Below, in pieces: positions 1 through 10,779 of a DNA stretch of 64,000 nucleotides; position 1 is the first letter of the stretch, and every line of letters starts with the position of its first letter. The notes under the pieces were generated by a model. That model ran no database searches, had not been told where the DNA came from, and saw nothing but the letters and a program-made list of their open reading frames with translations. The translations under genes were made by a program, and so were the position numbers. The stretch comes from Hedera helix. Taxonomy: Eukaryota > Streptophyta > Magnoliopsida > Apiales > Araliaceae. Location: positions 50,727,702 through 50,791,701 of the forward strand of contig OX359264.1 in NCBI GenBank assembly GCA_947179155.2. The letters run 5' to 3'.

Positions 1-2865
1 AAAAAGATATTTGATCTTCAATTTAACAAACTAATTTTAAACGTTTTGTTTCAAGAACTTTGAAGTCTTCAATATCAAATAGTGTGTCCTTGAATGAACG
101 TGAAACAGGCCTATAACACTTAAAACCCCACACCATCTTGCAAGTATGATAAATGAGGTGGTAATTTTATACAAATAAAAAAAAAATTGAAATAAATTTA
201 AATTACTAGGCAGAGATAAAATGTGCAATATCCCATAGGGACTGCTAACTCCTTTAGGCATCTGCCTAGGTAAAAAAATCCTTGAACAATTCCCCTCAAT
301 GTTTTCCTTGAGCCTCAACCTCAAGTGCGTCTAATAAATTAAGGCATAAATAATAATATTTGTTTTAACTCTAGATTTGCCATAGACTTTGTATCGAAAT
401 TGAGTCAGGCTATGCAACCTTGGCAGTTAATTGAAGTCCTGCATAATATAAAATTATTCCGAGTATCTCTATCTCAATCAACATTTAACTTATAATACAG
501 AGAAATGGTCCCGCCACATCTAAGAAGCCAAAACATCTAATATTCACAAGATATCAAATCCCAGCATAGTGCAGGCAGACACAAACCTTAATACTTCGTT
601 TGGAACGAAGGAATGAATCTGAAAATAAAATGACTCATTTTTATTAGAATGAAAAAAAAAATTATTTGGTTGCTCCATTGGAATAGAATGGACCATTCAC
701 ATTCTTCTCAAATTTATAAATTTTATTCTTTTAGAGAAGATATGGAATGACTTATTCCGTCTAGAATGAAATGAATCATTCAACTCTTCATTCTATTTCA
801 TTCATTCACTCATTATATTCTTTCAATTTAAATGTAACATAAGAGACCGATCGATGAAATAGAAAACTGACTAGTCCCTGAACAACATCAAAATGCTATC
901 CTTGTAACTAATAACTCGAAAGCCTAAATAAAACTGAATCAATTTAGCGTCCTATCCTGTTTGGTCCAATCAAAGGAAAACCACAGTATCCTCTCAAACT
1001 ATATTGGTAAATACTAACCTTTATCGATTTCTATAGAAACCGGCGTAATTTACAAACTGCATCAATCAACGCTTATTAATTTCTTATCTAATGCGGAAAA
1101 ATCTCCCAGCAATTGGGTCAAGTCTGACACAATAATCAGCTGATTCATATTTTATTAAGAAAATTTGAATAGCCATTGTTGTATGCAGCAAAACAATATT
1201 GGTACTGTAATCAATGCCAACAAATGAACAAATCACCACATAGAAATCTGAGTCGTTTGTCTAAAGGGATAAAAAACACACACACCAGAATTCGTTGTTC
1301 CCCATGTCAAGGACAAAGAAATCCGCTTAATTCTCCCAGAAATGCCAACGTATAAACAGGGCTATGCCATGCATATAGTAGAAACATATCATTCCTCAAT
1401 AATTCCAAAAAATTGTAAGATTTTTAAGATGGTATTCACCTTGTTGTAGTCTTGTAGAAAGATGGAACAAAATACAGTCACATTCAAACTTAATAAACGA
1501 GATCAAATAAAAGTGAATGACTTATCTTCTGGACGATCCAACCTATCGAATTACCTCTCAGCAAATTTCATTTAGCAAAATCCCTAGCCTGCTATCAGAT
1601 TGCTTGTTGAATGCCCCCCAATAGCAGAGGAAATGGCCACAGACTAGACTGTTTATAACCAAAATAGAGGATTATACATTTATACGTATATGTCCTCCAA
1701 AAAGTCCAAATTATCATCTGCAGAATGGAAGGACATAGTAGACACTGTTTGGTTTTCTAGATTATACCAGCAAAGGAAAATAACATTATCAAAAGATTTT
1801 CAATTCAATAAGAAAAATCAGTTCAAAATTTCAACTAGTATGATGATGAATAAATCCCTTTTACCATATTTGCCGCCATTTTGAAAGGACTTATGGTGGT
1901 AATTCCTCGGTACTATATTTATATTCAACCCGATCCACCTTGGATTGAAATTTGAAAAATTAACGCAACTATAGAAAATGGTGGGTGAGATGGAACAATT
2001 TTCTTTTTCTTTTTTGTGCGCGCATTTTGATGAAGCCTACATTGAGATGAAATATTTTTGCAAGGGGAGTCGTAACGTAAAATAACTAATCTTAAAGAAA
2101 AGTCGAATAGTAATACGTTTGGTTCGTCCTTCTTTTTTTATGTTTCGATCTTTGATGACTTTTCAAACATTGAGTCAATTTTTATTATTTATTAATTAAA
2201 ATTAAAATTAGTATCATAATTTTATTAGAAAACGAAAATTAATAATGTAGGTGTTGGGATGTAATATATTGAGCTTCACATTTCTGCTTTGGGCCTCTGG
2301 ATCACCTTATACGAGGATTGGGTCGAGTCACTCTTACCTACTGTGACAGGTTGGGTCAGAGAATAGTTGGGCCAGAGGGTAACACACCCTTTCTTCTCAG
2401 GAAAGGTTGATGGGACATCTGGTACATTTTAGTCTTCTTCAGCATGTTGGGTCAGATGATAGCCCACGCTAGTTCTCTTCCTATTGGACCTATGGGGGTG
2501 GGTGGAATGAGACGTCATATTTTTACTCATGAAATGATGATTGGACATTCGAGAATGCATGGATGAATATATGCAGGCAAACTCTCAAAGAAACAAGGTA
2601 ATACTTTTTTATACACAAAATAACATTAGTTATGAAATATCTTACACGTTCCAGCACAAGTTTTAGGTCCTTTATTATGACGTTAAGCACCTGAACTTAC
2701 CTTTACACATAAGCATCCCCGGACGGCCCAAGCTGCAGCTGTTTTATGGGGTGTTAACGATTTGTTGAGTGTGCAGGTAATTTGTTGACGGGTGATTACA
2801 GCAAGATCCAGGATTTGATGTTAACAATAAGTTTATAAAAAAAAAACAATCAAATCTACCTCTAG
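1..2865. other. Intergenic DNA, no recognisable gene
   Basis: AT-rich sequence with short chance reading frames only. None shows a conserved motif, and no pair of frames joins across plausible splice sites into a recognisable protein. The stretch at 2240-2600 is less AT-rich and could be an old repeat fragment, but I recognise no family. The very short frames at 37-324 (minus) and 1690-1884 (plus) look like noise. Confidence 0.5.
595..835. repeat. Foldback-like repeat rich in GAATGAAT/ATTCATTC
   Basis: The block is dense in GAATGAA and its complement TTCATTC, including a local hairpin around 766-808 where GAATGAAATGAAT faces ATTTCATTCATTC. The left edge (TTCGTTTGGAACGAAGG) resembles terminal sequence of plant MITEs. 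I could not pair both termini or define a target duplication, so it may be a decayed MITE or chance. Confidence 0.3.
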
Positions 2866-3247
2866 TCTATCTATACTATAATTCAATACATAATTTTGTT
2901 CAACCTTTTCCTTTTTGGGTTCAACATTTGAATCAACTTTTATTACTTATTCATCCAAATTAGAAACTATAATTAGTATTAATGTAGCTTTATAAGGAAA
3001 TAATAATTAGTAGTATAGTTTTTATAAAGATACAATTATCTTAACTAATATTAATTCGTTACTTTTATTGAGATATATATACAATAATACAATAATATAA
3101 GTGTAAGATTAATTATATTGTTACTCGGATAATATAGCTTGAAATGATTAAAATATAAGTATAATTATAATTTTAAGTATAAGTAATATTTTATTATATT
3201 TAAATAATATAATTTACGAAGGAAACTATTTTCTTATGAAAATCACC

Positions 3248-3295
<48 letters not shown>

Positions 3296-4324
3296 ATAAT
3301 AACTTGACTAATAAATGATTCAATTGTTAAATTAAAAATTAATTAATTATACTATAAATTAGTAACTATTATTAATATAATACTAATTAATATGTTGTTA
3401 AACTTGAACTTGTTACTATTATTAAAATAAAAATATAATTGTATTTTAAGCAGTAAGATTTTATTAGTACTTAGATAATATAATTTTAGAATGAAACTAT
3501 TTTCTTATGATGTGTATTTTACCTAATATTAAATTATTATCATTATTAAAACATAATTATAAATAAAATAAATTGACCAACTATATGATTTAATTATTAA
3601 ATAAAACATAAAATATTATTTACATTATATGATGAAATATTTATAAAAAAAATACAATAAAAATTCACCAACAATATATTTCTAAAATAAGATATCGTGC
3701 TTTGCACGGAGTGCATCTTACGTAATAATAATTTTTTATTTTTGTTAAAATATATATCTATCTTTCTATACTATAATTAAATAAACTATTTTGTCCGTCC
3801 TCCTTTATTTTGGTTTGACCTTTGACATTTTCTATATTAAGTCAACTTTATTATTTATCAACTCAAATTAGAAATTGAAATTAGTATCGTAGTTTTATAA
3901 TTAAATAAGAATTAATAATATAATTTTATAAAAATATAATCAAAATAAATTATTTTACCTAATATTAATTGGTTTCATCTATTCAAATACACACATACAT
4001 ACACACAAGTTTAAGTAAAATTATGTTAATACTTAGATTATATAGTTTGAGAATAAAGAAAATTATCATAAAAATTATTTACCTAACTTAAATTGTTCCT
4101 ACTATTAAAATTTAAGTACAAATATAGTTTCGAGTATAAATAAGATTTAATCGTTATTTAGATAATAACAATTAACATGTCAAAAATAAAAATGGATCTA
4201 AAGTCAAAAGTAATATTACTTAATTTATTCAAATTATTATATAAAAAAATATTAATCAAATATAAATATAAAATTTATGAATCAAAAATAAAATTATGTG
4301 TTTTGCATGGAGTATAATGCTAGT
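2866..4324 (+). mobile_element. Helitron-like non-autonomous element(s)
   Basis: Two similar heads, each containing CTATACTATAATT, occur near 2866 and 3765, both followed by text like TTTTGT..AACCTTT and then TCAACTTTTATTA. Two tail-like motifs follow: CGTGCTTTGCACG near 3695, a hairpin, and GTGTTTTGCATGG near 4298, the second followed by a CTAGT terminus at 4320-4324. A TC-type head, a hairpin shortly before the end and a CTRR terminus are the known signature of plant Helitrons. The arrangement suggests two copies in tandem or one nested in the other. There is no coding capacity. The first tail lacks a clear CTRR end. Confidence 0.45.
3252..3292. repeat. (TG)n microsatellite
   Basis: About 20 uninterrupted TG dinucleotides inside the Helitron-like block. 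Confidence 0.95.
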
Positions 4325-4929
4325 ATAATTAAAAGCACAAACTTGATTTCACAAATTTTTTATTAAGTTTTTTCTTTCCTACTCAAATTAGTAAAAGTGT
4401 TATCCAAATTTGAAACAATTAAATACTTTGAAAAAAATTTAAAGATTTCAAAAAATAAAAAAACCAACCTAACTTGTTAGGAAAAACAAAAGTTTCTTTG
4501 GTTTTTATATCTATAATAGAAAAAAAATAATCTTTTAAAAAAAATATTTGTAAATCTACCAATTTTATTATATGTTTTTTCTATCACAATTTTATATAAA
4601 ATAATATATTTTAACAAATTTTATGTAGGATAATTTTATTATTAAATTTTATTTGGAACATGCATGTGAATGTTATTTCTCTATTATAAGATTTGATGAT
4701 GTATTTTAAAAGATAAATGAATCAATATGCAAATATGTCTGCATTGATGAAAGATGTAAAGTCCTTAATAGTTAATAGACATTATGTTCTAAGGACTTAG
4801 ATTGACAAGGTCAAATTTGTTAAGTTGATCTCATATGAGTTAATAGCATTGTACAGTCCTTCAAAAGATCACTATGTACAAGGACTATGTATAGAAAGAT
4901 CAAACTTGTTAGGTTGATCTTAAATTATA
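4325..4929. other. AT-rich intergenic spacer
   Basis: No gene, hairpin or repeat recognised. Base composition changes near 4790, where the less AT-rich microrepeat block begins. Confidence 0.5.
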
Positions 4930-6868
4930 AAAGATAAACCTGATCGACCGAAAAGAATAACAATCTGGCAAGAGAGTTAAAGCAAGAATCGTAGACTACA
5001 CTCACGATCGTAGAGTCTGCAAGCCATCAGCATAGTCAGTCATACGCTCACATTTCCAAAGCAGAATCATAGAGTGTCTACTTAAAGATCATCAGTATGA
5101 AGACCCTGAATGACCGACAAGCAAACAGAAGATCCAAGCACCAACTCCATCAGCAAAGACTGATTGAGAAGTGAAGAGTCATTCAGATAGAAGTCTTATG
5201 AAATCACTCAAAGGAAGATCGTAGAGTCTTCTAGGAAGATCGTAGAGTTTGTCAGGTAAACGCAAAATAAGGCTCGGAAAATTTAAGAGTCCTGTCGGCA
5301 GATCGTAGAGTTGTCTCAGCATCGTAGGGCTAACTCTCGGGATCATAGAGTCCATATAGACAGTCACTCTACGATTCTCTTAATCTTGTCTACGAACCAA
5401 GCAGAGTCAAAGAGCAACCTCTACATAAGTTTTCAGAATCATGACAGCAAATTCTCATAAGGATTATTCAGAAGGCTGTCCTTGAGCTGTTAAACAAACT
5501 GAACGAAGATCTCGTACATCTTTAGCATCTAGCCTTAACTGAGATTGTAGAGCAGTTCAAATCATAACTCTACGATTGCACTACGACTTACACCACAAGT
5601 CAGATCGAAAAATTGCAAAGCTAAGTCGTAGAATGATAAAGCAAGCTCAGAAGTACAACGTTCAAGCAATCGAGCTGAAGATATTCAAATGCTACCTGCC
5701 ATAAACAACCTTTGATTATATAGCAGAGAATGCAACTGAAGTTCGTAGAGCAGTCATCTACAATAAAGATCTGGCACCTGAAGGTTCATAGAAAAGTACT
5801 CTATGACATATAGAACCAAGCAGTTCGAGCAAGCCTGAAGTTCATAGAGCAATCCTCTATGATAAGAAATCATCTGTTAAAGCTTAAACCAGATCATAGA
5901 CTTATGCTCTATATACATAAAGTACAATGAAGATCACGAAGCATGAGAAGTATATCGTCAGGACCGCAAGGCTCGGATAAAATCGTAGAGTTAGTAAAGT
6001 CAATCACTCTCTGATCTACAAAGAAGCCTACGACAAACAAGATCGTAGAGCTACATAGCAGAACCAGCAGATGACTCAACGATCAGAAGCAAGAAGCTAC
6101 AACTGGATTGATCGTCGAGTACTTAAGTGCCAACAAGGATTGAAGACATCTAAGCACTTAAGTCAGTAGTCTCAAAATGAGTTGCTAATTACTTCAGAAA
6201 CATCCACGTCAACACTTCTAAGGCATCTGCTATAGAAGAAGTCAGAAATGTCAGAATACTGACTTATGTGTGCTGAGTGTCAAAGCAAAGACTTCTAGTA
6301 TCATGCATCAAGCTCAAGAAATCAGAAGACTGTGTCCCAACGATCATATTCTCTAAAAGACCTGTCCACTCTATGAAGACTGGGAAGAACCCAAGACTGA
6401 CATCTCTCTCCAGGGTTAAAGAAGACAAGTCAACAAGTCAGAGTCTGCAGAGCACTAACACTCTGACTAAATGAATAAAGTATTCATAAAGAAGTCTGAA
6501 ACTAAACATGCTTCAACGGGAGGATTTGCTACAGGAAGATTTGTAACGAGGAGATCTGCAACGGAAAGATATTTCAAAGATCTACATAAAGAGCAAAATC
6601 TGGAAAAAGAAAAATGGGTGAATAAGCAAGAACAATATATACACGACCTAATCTGTTGAAAAGTTTCACCAAGAAAAACGGAAAATGCCGAAGGGCTGGC
6701 ATATGAGCAAAGAATCGAAGGATCAAAGAAGCCAAGAACACTTTGAGCAAAGAGGAGTACAGAATGGGATTTTGTGTGAAATACAAGCTAAGTGTTCAAA
6801 ACAACTGCTGAGCAAAAAGCTTATTGAAAGAACTCAGCAATACATTTCGGGTGATCATGGGTAGTTGC
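4930..6868. repeat. Block with dispersed GATCGTAGAG microrepeats
   Basis: This stretch is purine-rich and less AT-rich than its flanks. GATCGTAGAG(T/C) or one-base variants (GATCATAGAG, TTCGTAGAG, ATTGTAGAG) recur at irregular spacing, for example near 5005, 5066, 5216, 5238, 5300, 5340, 5530, 5745, 5840, 5983 and 6042. Inverted CTCTACGAT copies occur near 5367 and 5565. No long reading frame spans it. Short frames near its right end (6277-6474, 6471-6659) have no recognisable domain. It abuts the LTR-like end at 6869, so it could be interior sequence of a decayed retroelement, but no PBS was found at the junction. Confidence 0.5.
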
Positions 6869-8640
6869 TGTGACACCCCCAAATTCGGGTTCCAAATACC
6901 CGGATCCGGTCATCACGATCCAATACAAACATTCACCTCTAAACAACATACAATAACTAGATGCGGAATAATAAACATATGTTGTTCATTCAAAAGGTGT
7001 TACTAGTCCCAAGATACGATAACCTTACACAAAAGTACATAAATACCCTTACTAAAGTACTTAGGGTTTATATTACATAACAATTAATTTAATTAACTAC
7101 AAGGCTGCATCTCGAAGTCTATTACTTCATCTTTCCTTTACCCTTGTTCTTTCCCGAAGTCTCGGGTTGCACTGCAATAAGGTTTCATGATATAGCAAGA
7201 GTGAGCAACTAGTTTGCTCAACAAGTTTAAATAACAACAAAGAACAATATATCATGAATGAAAGGGAATAGCTGAACAATTCAATAATGTGAATAACATA
7301 AGCAGGAATAATAATTTGCTTTTAAAATTAGGATAGTCAAATAGACTATGAACTATAAATATCCACTGGAGTCAATAGCATGTTGACCCAATGGTTACTA
7401 CCAGAAATATGTACCCGAGGGGATCAACCTCAGTACAATATGTGTATGCATAACATTTAATTTCCGTATTTTTGTACCTGATATTAGATATAGGGTACTC
7501 CTCTATAATAAAGGGGTGTTCATAATAGTCTAAGAATCTGCATCTTCAATAATTTGGATAGCTTTTAAAATCTTTAACATAAATGTCTAGCCGAACAATG
7601 GCTTAGACCTACTTTGAACAATTCTTTAAACAATAGAACAATAATTAAGTACAAGTCAATGACTGTACGATATCAAGTGCAATAAGTGCGAATAACAACA
7701 ATATCGATGTGGAATAATTGTAAAGTAATTAAACCACTCAAAGTATGCTTGGAAATAACAGTTCAAGCTTAGATAAATAATTTGCTCAATGAAATGAGTT
7801 TAGAGATAAAAAAAACTTGCATGTCTGCTCAGCTACAATAAATGTCTAGCTTTAACTAACTTGCTTTGAAAGACCTAACATTAATAAAGTTGGCCTAATA
7901 ATTAGTACGACGTATTTGCACAACTATACGCTCACTAAGATACTTATCTATCACATAAGTACTAACACATAATTTACATTAGTCAAAATAATATTATTAA
8001 CCTTATAGACCCTTAATTATTTTAGGTTAATAATTTAATAAGTTAAAAAATATTTTTCTTAAGTGTTGGACACTTATTAAACCCTTAAACAACTTATTAC
8101 AATTGTTTAATTAAAACATAATTAAGTTCAATTTATTTTATTAATTTAATCTCTATTTAATTACTATTTAATCTTGATTAAATAGAAATTAATTAATTAA
8201 CTCTAGTTATTATTTAAAATAAATAGTAACTAATTATACTTACTTATTATTTAATAATAATTAAATAATAAATAATTATTGATTTAATTTTAACCTTCTT
8301 TAATTTAATATTAATCAACTAATAGTTAACTAAGTAATTAACCTTACTTATTATTTAATTTAAGGAAATTAAATAATAGTTTACTAACTTTAATCCTCTT
8401 TAATTATTATTTAATGTCGATTACATAATAATTAATTATTTAATTAATTTTAATTATTATTTAAGGTTGAATAATAATCAATTCATCCTTATTTATTATT
8501 TAAATTAAATAATTAATTATTAATCTAATAACTTAATTTTCATTAATCGTTATTTAATGCTAATTAAATAATAATTGATTACTTAATTATCCTTATTTAT
8601 TATTTAATAAATTAGAGAATTATTATTTTTATAAATAAAA
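6869..8640 (-). mobile_element. Degenerate LTR related to the large LTR family at 23.5-34 kb
   Basis: It starts with TGTGACACCCCCAAATTCGG, closely resembling the edge of the LTRs at 23474 and 29871. It then has the same order of landmarks: a GGATCCGGT..CACGA..CAATAC segment, a GCAAGAGTGAGCA motif near 7195, and finally a long AT block of TTATTTAATA units like the one near 25000. The proximal edge corresponds to the 3' end of an LTR read on the minus strand. The distal boundary is not clear, and I set it where the AT units end. It is probably an old solo or truncated LTR. Confidence 0.5.
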
Positions 8641-10145
8641 TTTAATATTTCACAAACACTTATTCACATAAATATAAATTATGTATTATTTATATATGAG
8701 AAGTTTTGTAAAAATATCAAATTTTCTTCTAAAATATCAATTCCCTAAAACTAAAAAATACTCCTACCAAAGAGTCAATAGTGTAACTTGTTTATTATTT
8801 GAATGAACTTAATTACGTATGGACTGTTGTCTCATCTTCACAAAGACATCTAAAGTAGTTTTATTACACAGCGATGCTTAAAATGTATGTGCCTATATAT
8901 ACTATATATAATTGACATTATCCACTTTAACTTTAAATAGAGAAGATAAACGGAAAAGCATTTTGGATTATTTGTTTAAACTCGCACCGGCCGGCTTTGT
9001 TTTCTGATAAAATTATTGTATTATTTATATTTTTTTATATTATATTATACTAATATACTTATTCTATTAATAATAGACTAATATTGTACGTAATAATTTT
9101 TATATAAAGTTTTTTTTTTTTGAAATATCATATTTAACTAATAATGTATAGTTATTATTGATGAAAAGTGAAAATTAAAGGTAATTGTCAACCCGTAGGA
9201 AAGTATAATTAATTAGAGATAAAAATATCTTATAACGTAATTGTCATTTCACCTATAAAAAAGTGAAACATATCCACAAAGTCACGAGTGTCCACCTTTA
9301 TCTATTCTTAACTTGCATTTATAACGGAGATTATTCCATATTTTCGTTGAAATATGATTAGCTTGATCCCATAATAGTGTGTTATCGATCGATTCGTGAT
9401 TAAATTTTTTTTTTTTTATTAATAACATAAAAAAAATAACCACCTATAAAAAAACATTAATATTATTATTAAATATTAACAATATCAAACACAGATAATC
9501 AATTAATACATTTAATTTAATTATTATACCAAAAATTATATTATAAACAAATTTGATTCAATAATAATGAAAAAAATTTGCATCATAATATATATATAGC
9601 GCGCGCACACACTCAATTTTATTGTGATAAGAAGTTACAAACAACAATAATAATATATAACAAATTACACAAACTCGTGTTCAATCACATTAAACAAATT
9701 TGATTCAATATAAATTGAAATAATTCACTTCATAATACAACATATACACACATACACAATTTCATCGTGATACGAATAACAATATTAATGTATAAAAAAA
9801 GTATTGTCACTCATGCAACGATTTTACATCTTCAAACAAAATAAATCTAACTTAACAATAATAAATAGTACAAAAAATAGATGTTTTGTATACAATAAAT
9901 GTGTGTCGCCAACGATTTATGTAATATATACAACGATTCATGGCTACAAAGGAATGTATATAACGATTTATATAATAAATGACGAACATATAAGACTTAC
10001 AAGATTTGCATAAAAAAATATAAGATTTAACAGTTAAAAATAGTTGTTTTTAGCTGCTACATCGTTGTCTCTCTATCAATGCTCAATGTGTTTAGATATG
10101 TAATTTAAAAAATGGGTTGCAGTATCGTTATTGTAGTGAAAAACT
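8641..10145. other. AT-rich intergenic DNA
   Basis: No recognisable gene. Similar stretches near 9590-9660 and 9735-9795 (ACACACTCAATTTTATTGTGATA and ACACAATTTCATCGTGATA type) suggest an old local duplication. Confidence 0.4.
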
Positions 10146-10535
10146 TACTGTTTGCACTATTAAAGTGTCGTTTTCTATATAAAATAATAATAATATAAAG
10201 TATATAATACAAGAATTCACACTACTAAAATGTAGATTGGTAATATTTGTTAAACGTCGTAACCATAACAAGAATTTACACTACTAAAATGCAATTCGCA
10301 CTATTAAAGTGCGGACGAGTGAAATCTATTAAACGGCGTCGTAGCAAGAATCTGCACTACCAAAGTGTAGATAAAAATATTACAAAAGTGTCATTACTTT
10401 TAATATTATAATAACATATTGAATATTTTGAAAGTTACCATCCGCGTTACAAAAGTGTGAATCCTGCAATGTATTTTGGTTATTTTTGAATCTGCACTTT
10501 AGTTGTATGAGCGTTCTTTTATTATAGTGTCAACG
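10146..10535. repeat. Cluster of CACTA-N-AAAGTG near-palindromes
   Basis: At least five copies of a 13-bp motif of the form CACTA(T/C)(T/C)AAA(G/A)TG occur near 10155, 10219, 10277, 10299 and 10355. Looser variants (TTACAAAAGTGT, TGCACTTTAG) follow to about 10500. The block ends near TTATTATAGTG at about 10525. CACTA-type (En/Spm) transposons carry arrays of subterminal transposase-binding repeats beside a CACTA..TAGTG terminus, which is the closest match I know. No matching opposite end or transposase was found. Confidence 0.4.
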
Positions 10536-10626
10536 GGATATTATTTTCATCGTTAGATATGTGATTAGACGATCACGATATATTGTAAAAATAATTTTAA
10601 GTTTATAACGTTAATTATAGATCAGT

Positions 10627-10629
<3 letters not shown>

Positions 10630-10684
<55 letters not shown>
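10630..10684. repeat. (TA)n microsatellite
   Basis: About 27 TA dinucleotides, roughly 100 bp upstream of the 5' breakpoint of the LINE. Confidence 0.95.
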
Positions 10685-10690
<6 letters not shown>

Positions 10691-10779
10691 TTAATACATA
10701 TTTACTTAAATACGTATATTTATATCTTTTATACCCCTTATACATGTTTATAAATTATTGCTTTAATTATACAATTACA

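Noticed and set aside
1690..1884. Short frame in the first 2 kb
   Set aside because: The length is expected by chance and there is no motif or neighbouring exon.
5179..5367. Minus-strand frame with repeated LYDLP
   Set aside because: The repeats arise from the GATCGTAGAG words. The frame is short, and the words occur in all phases outside it.
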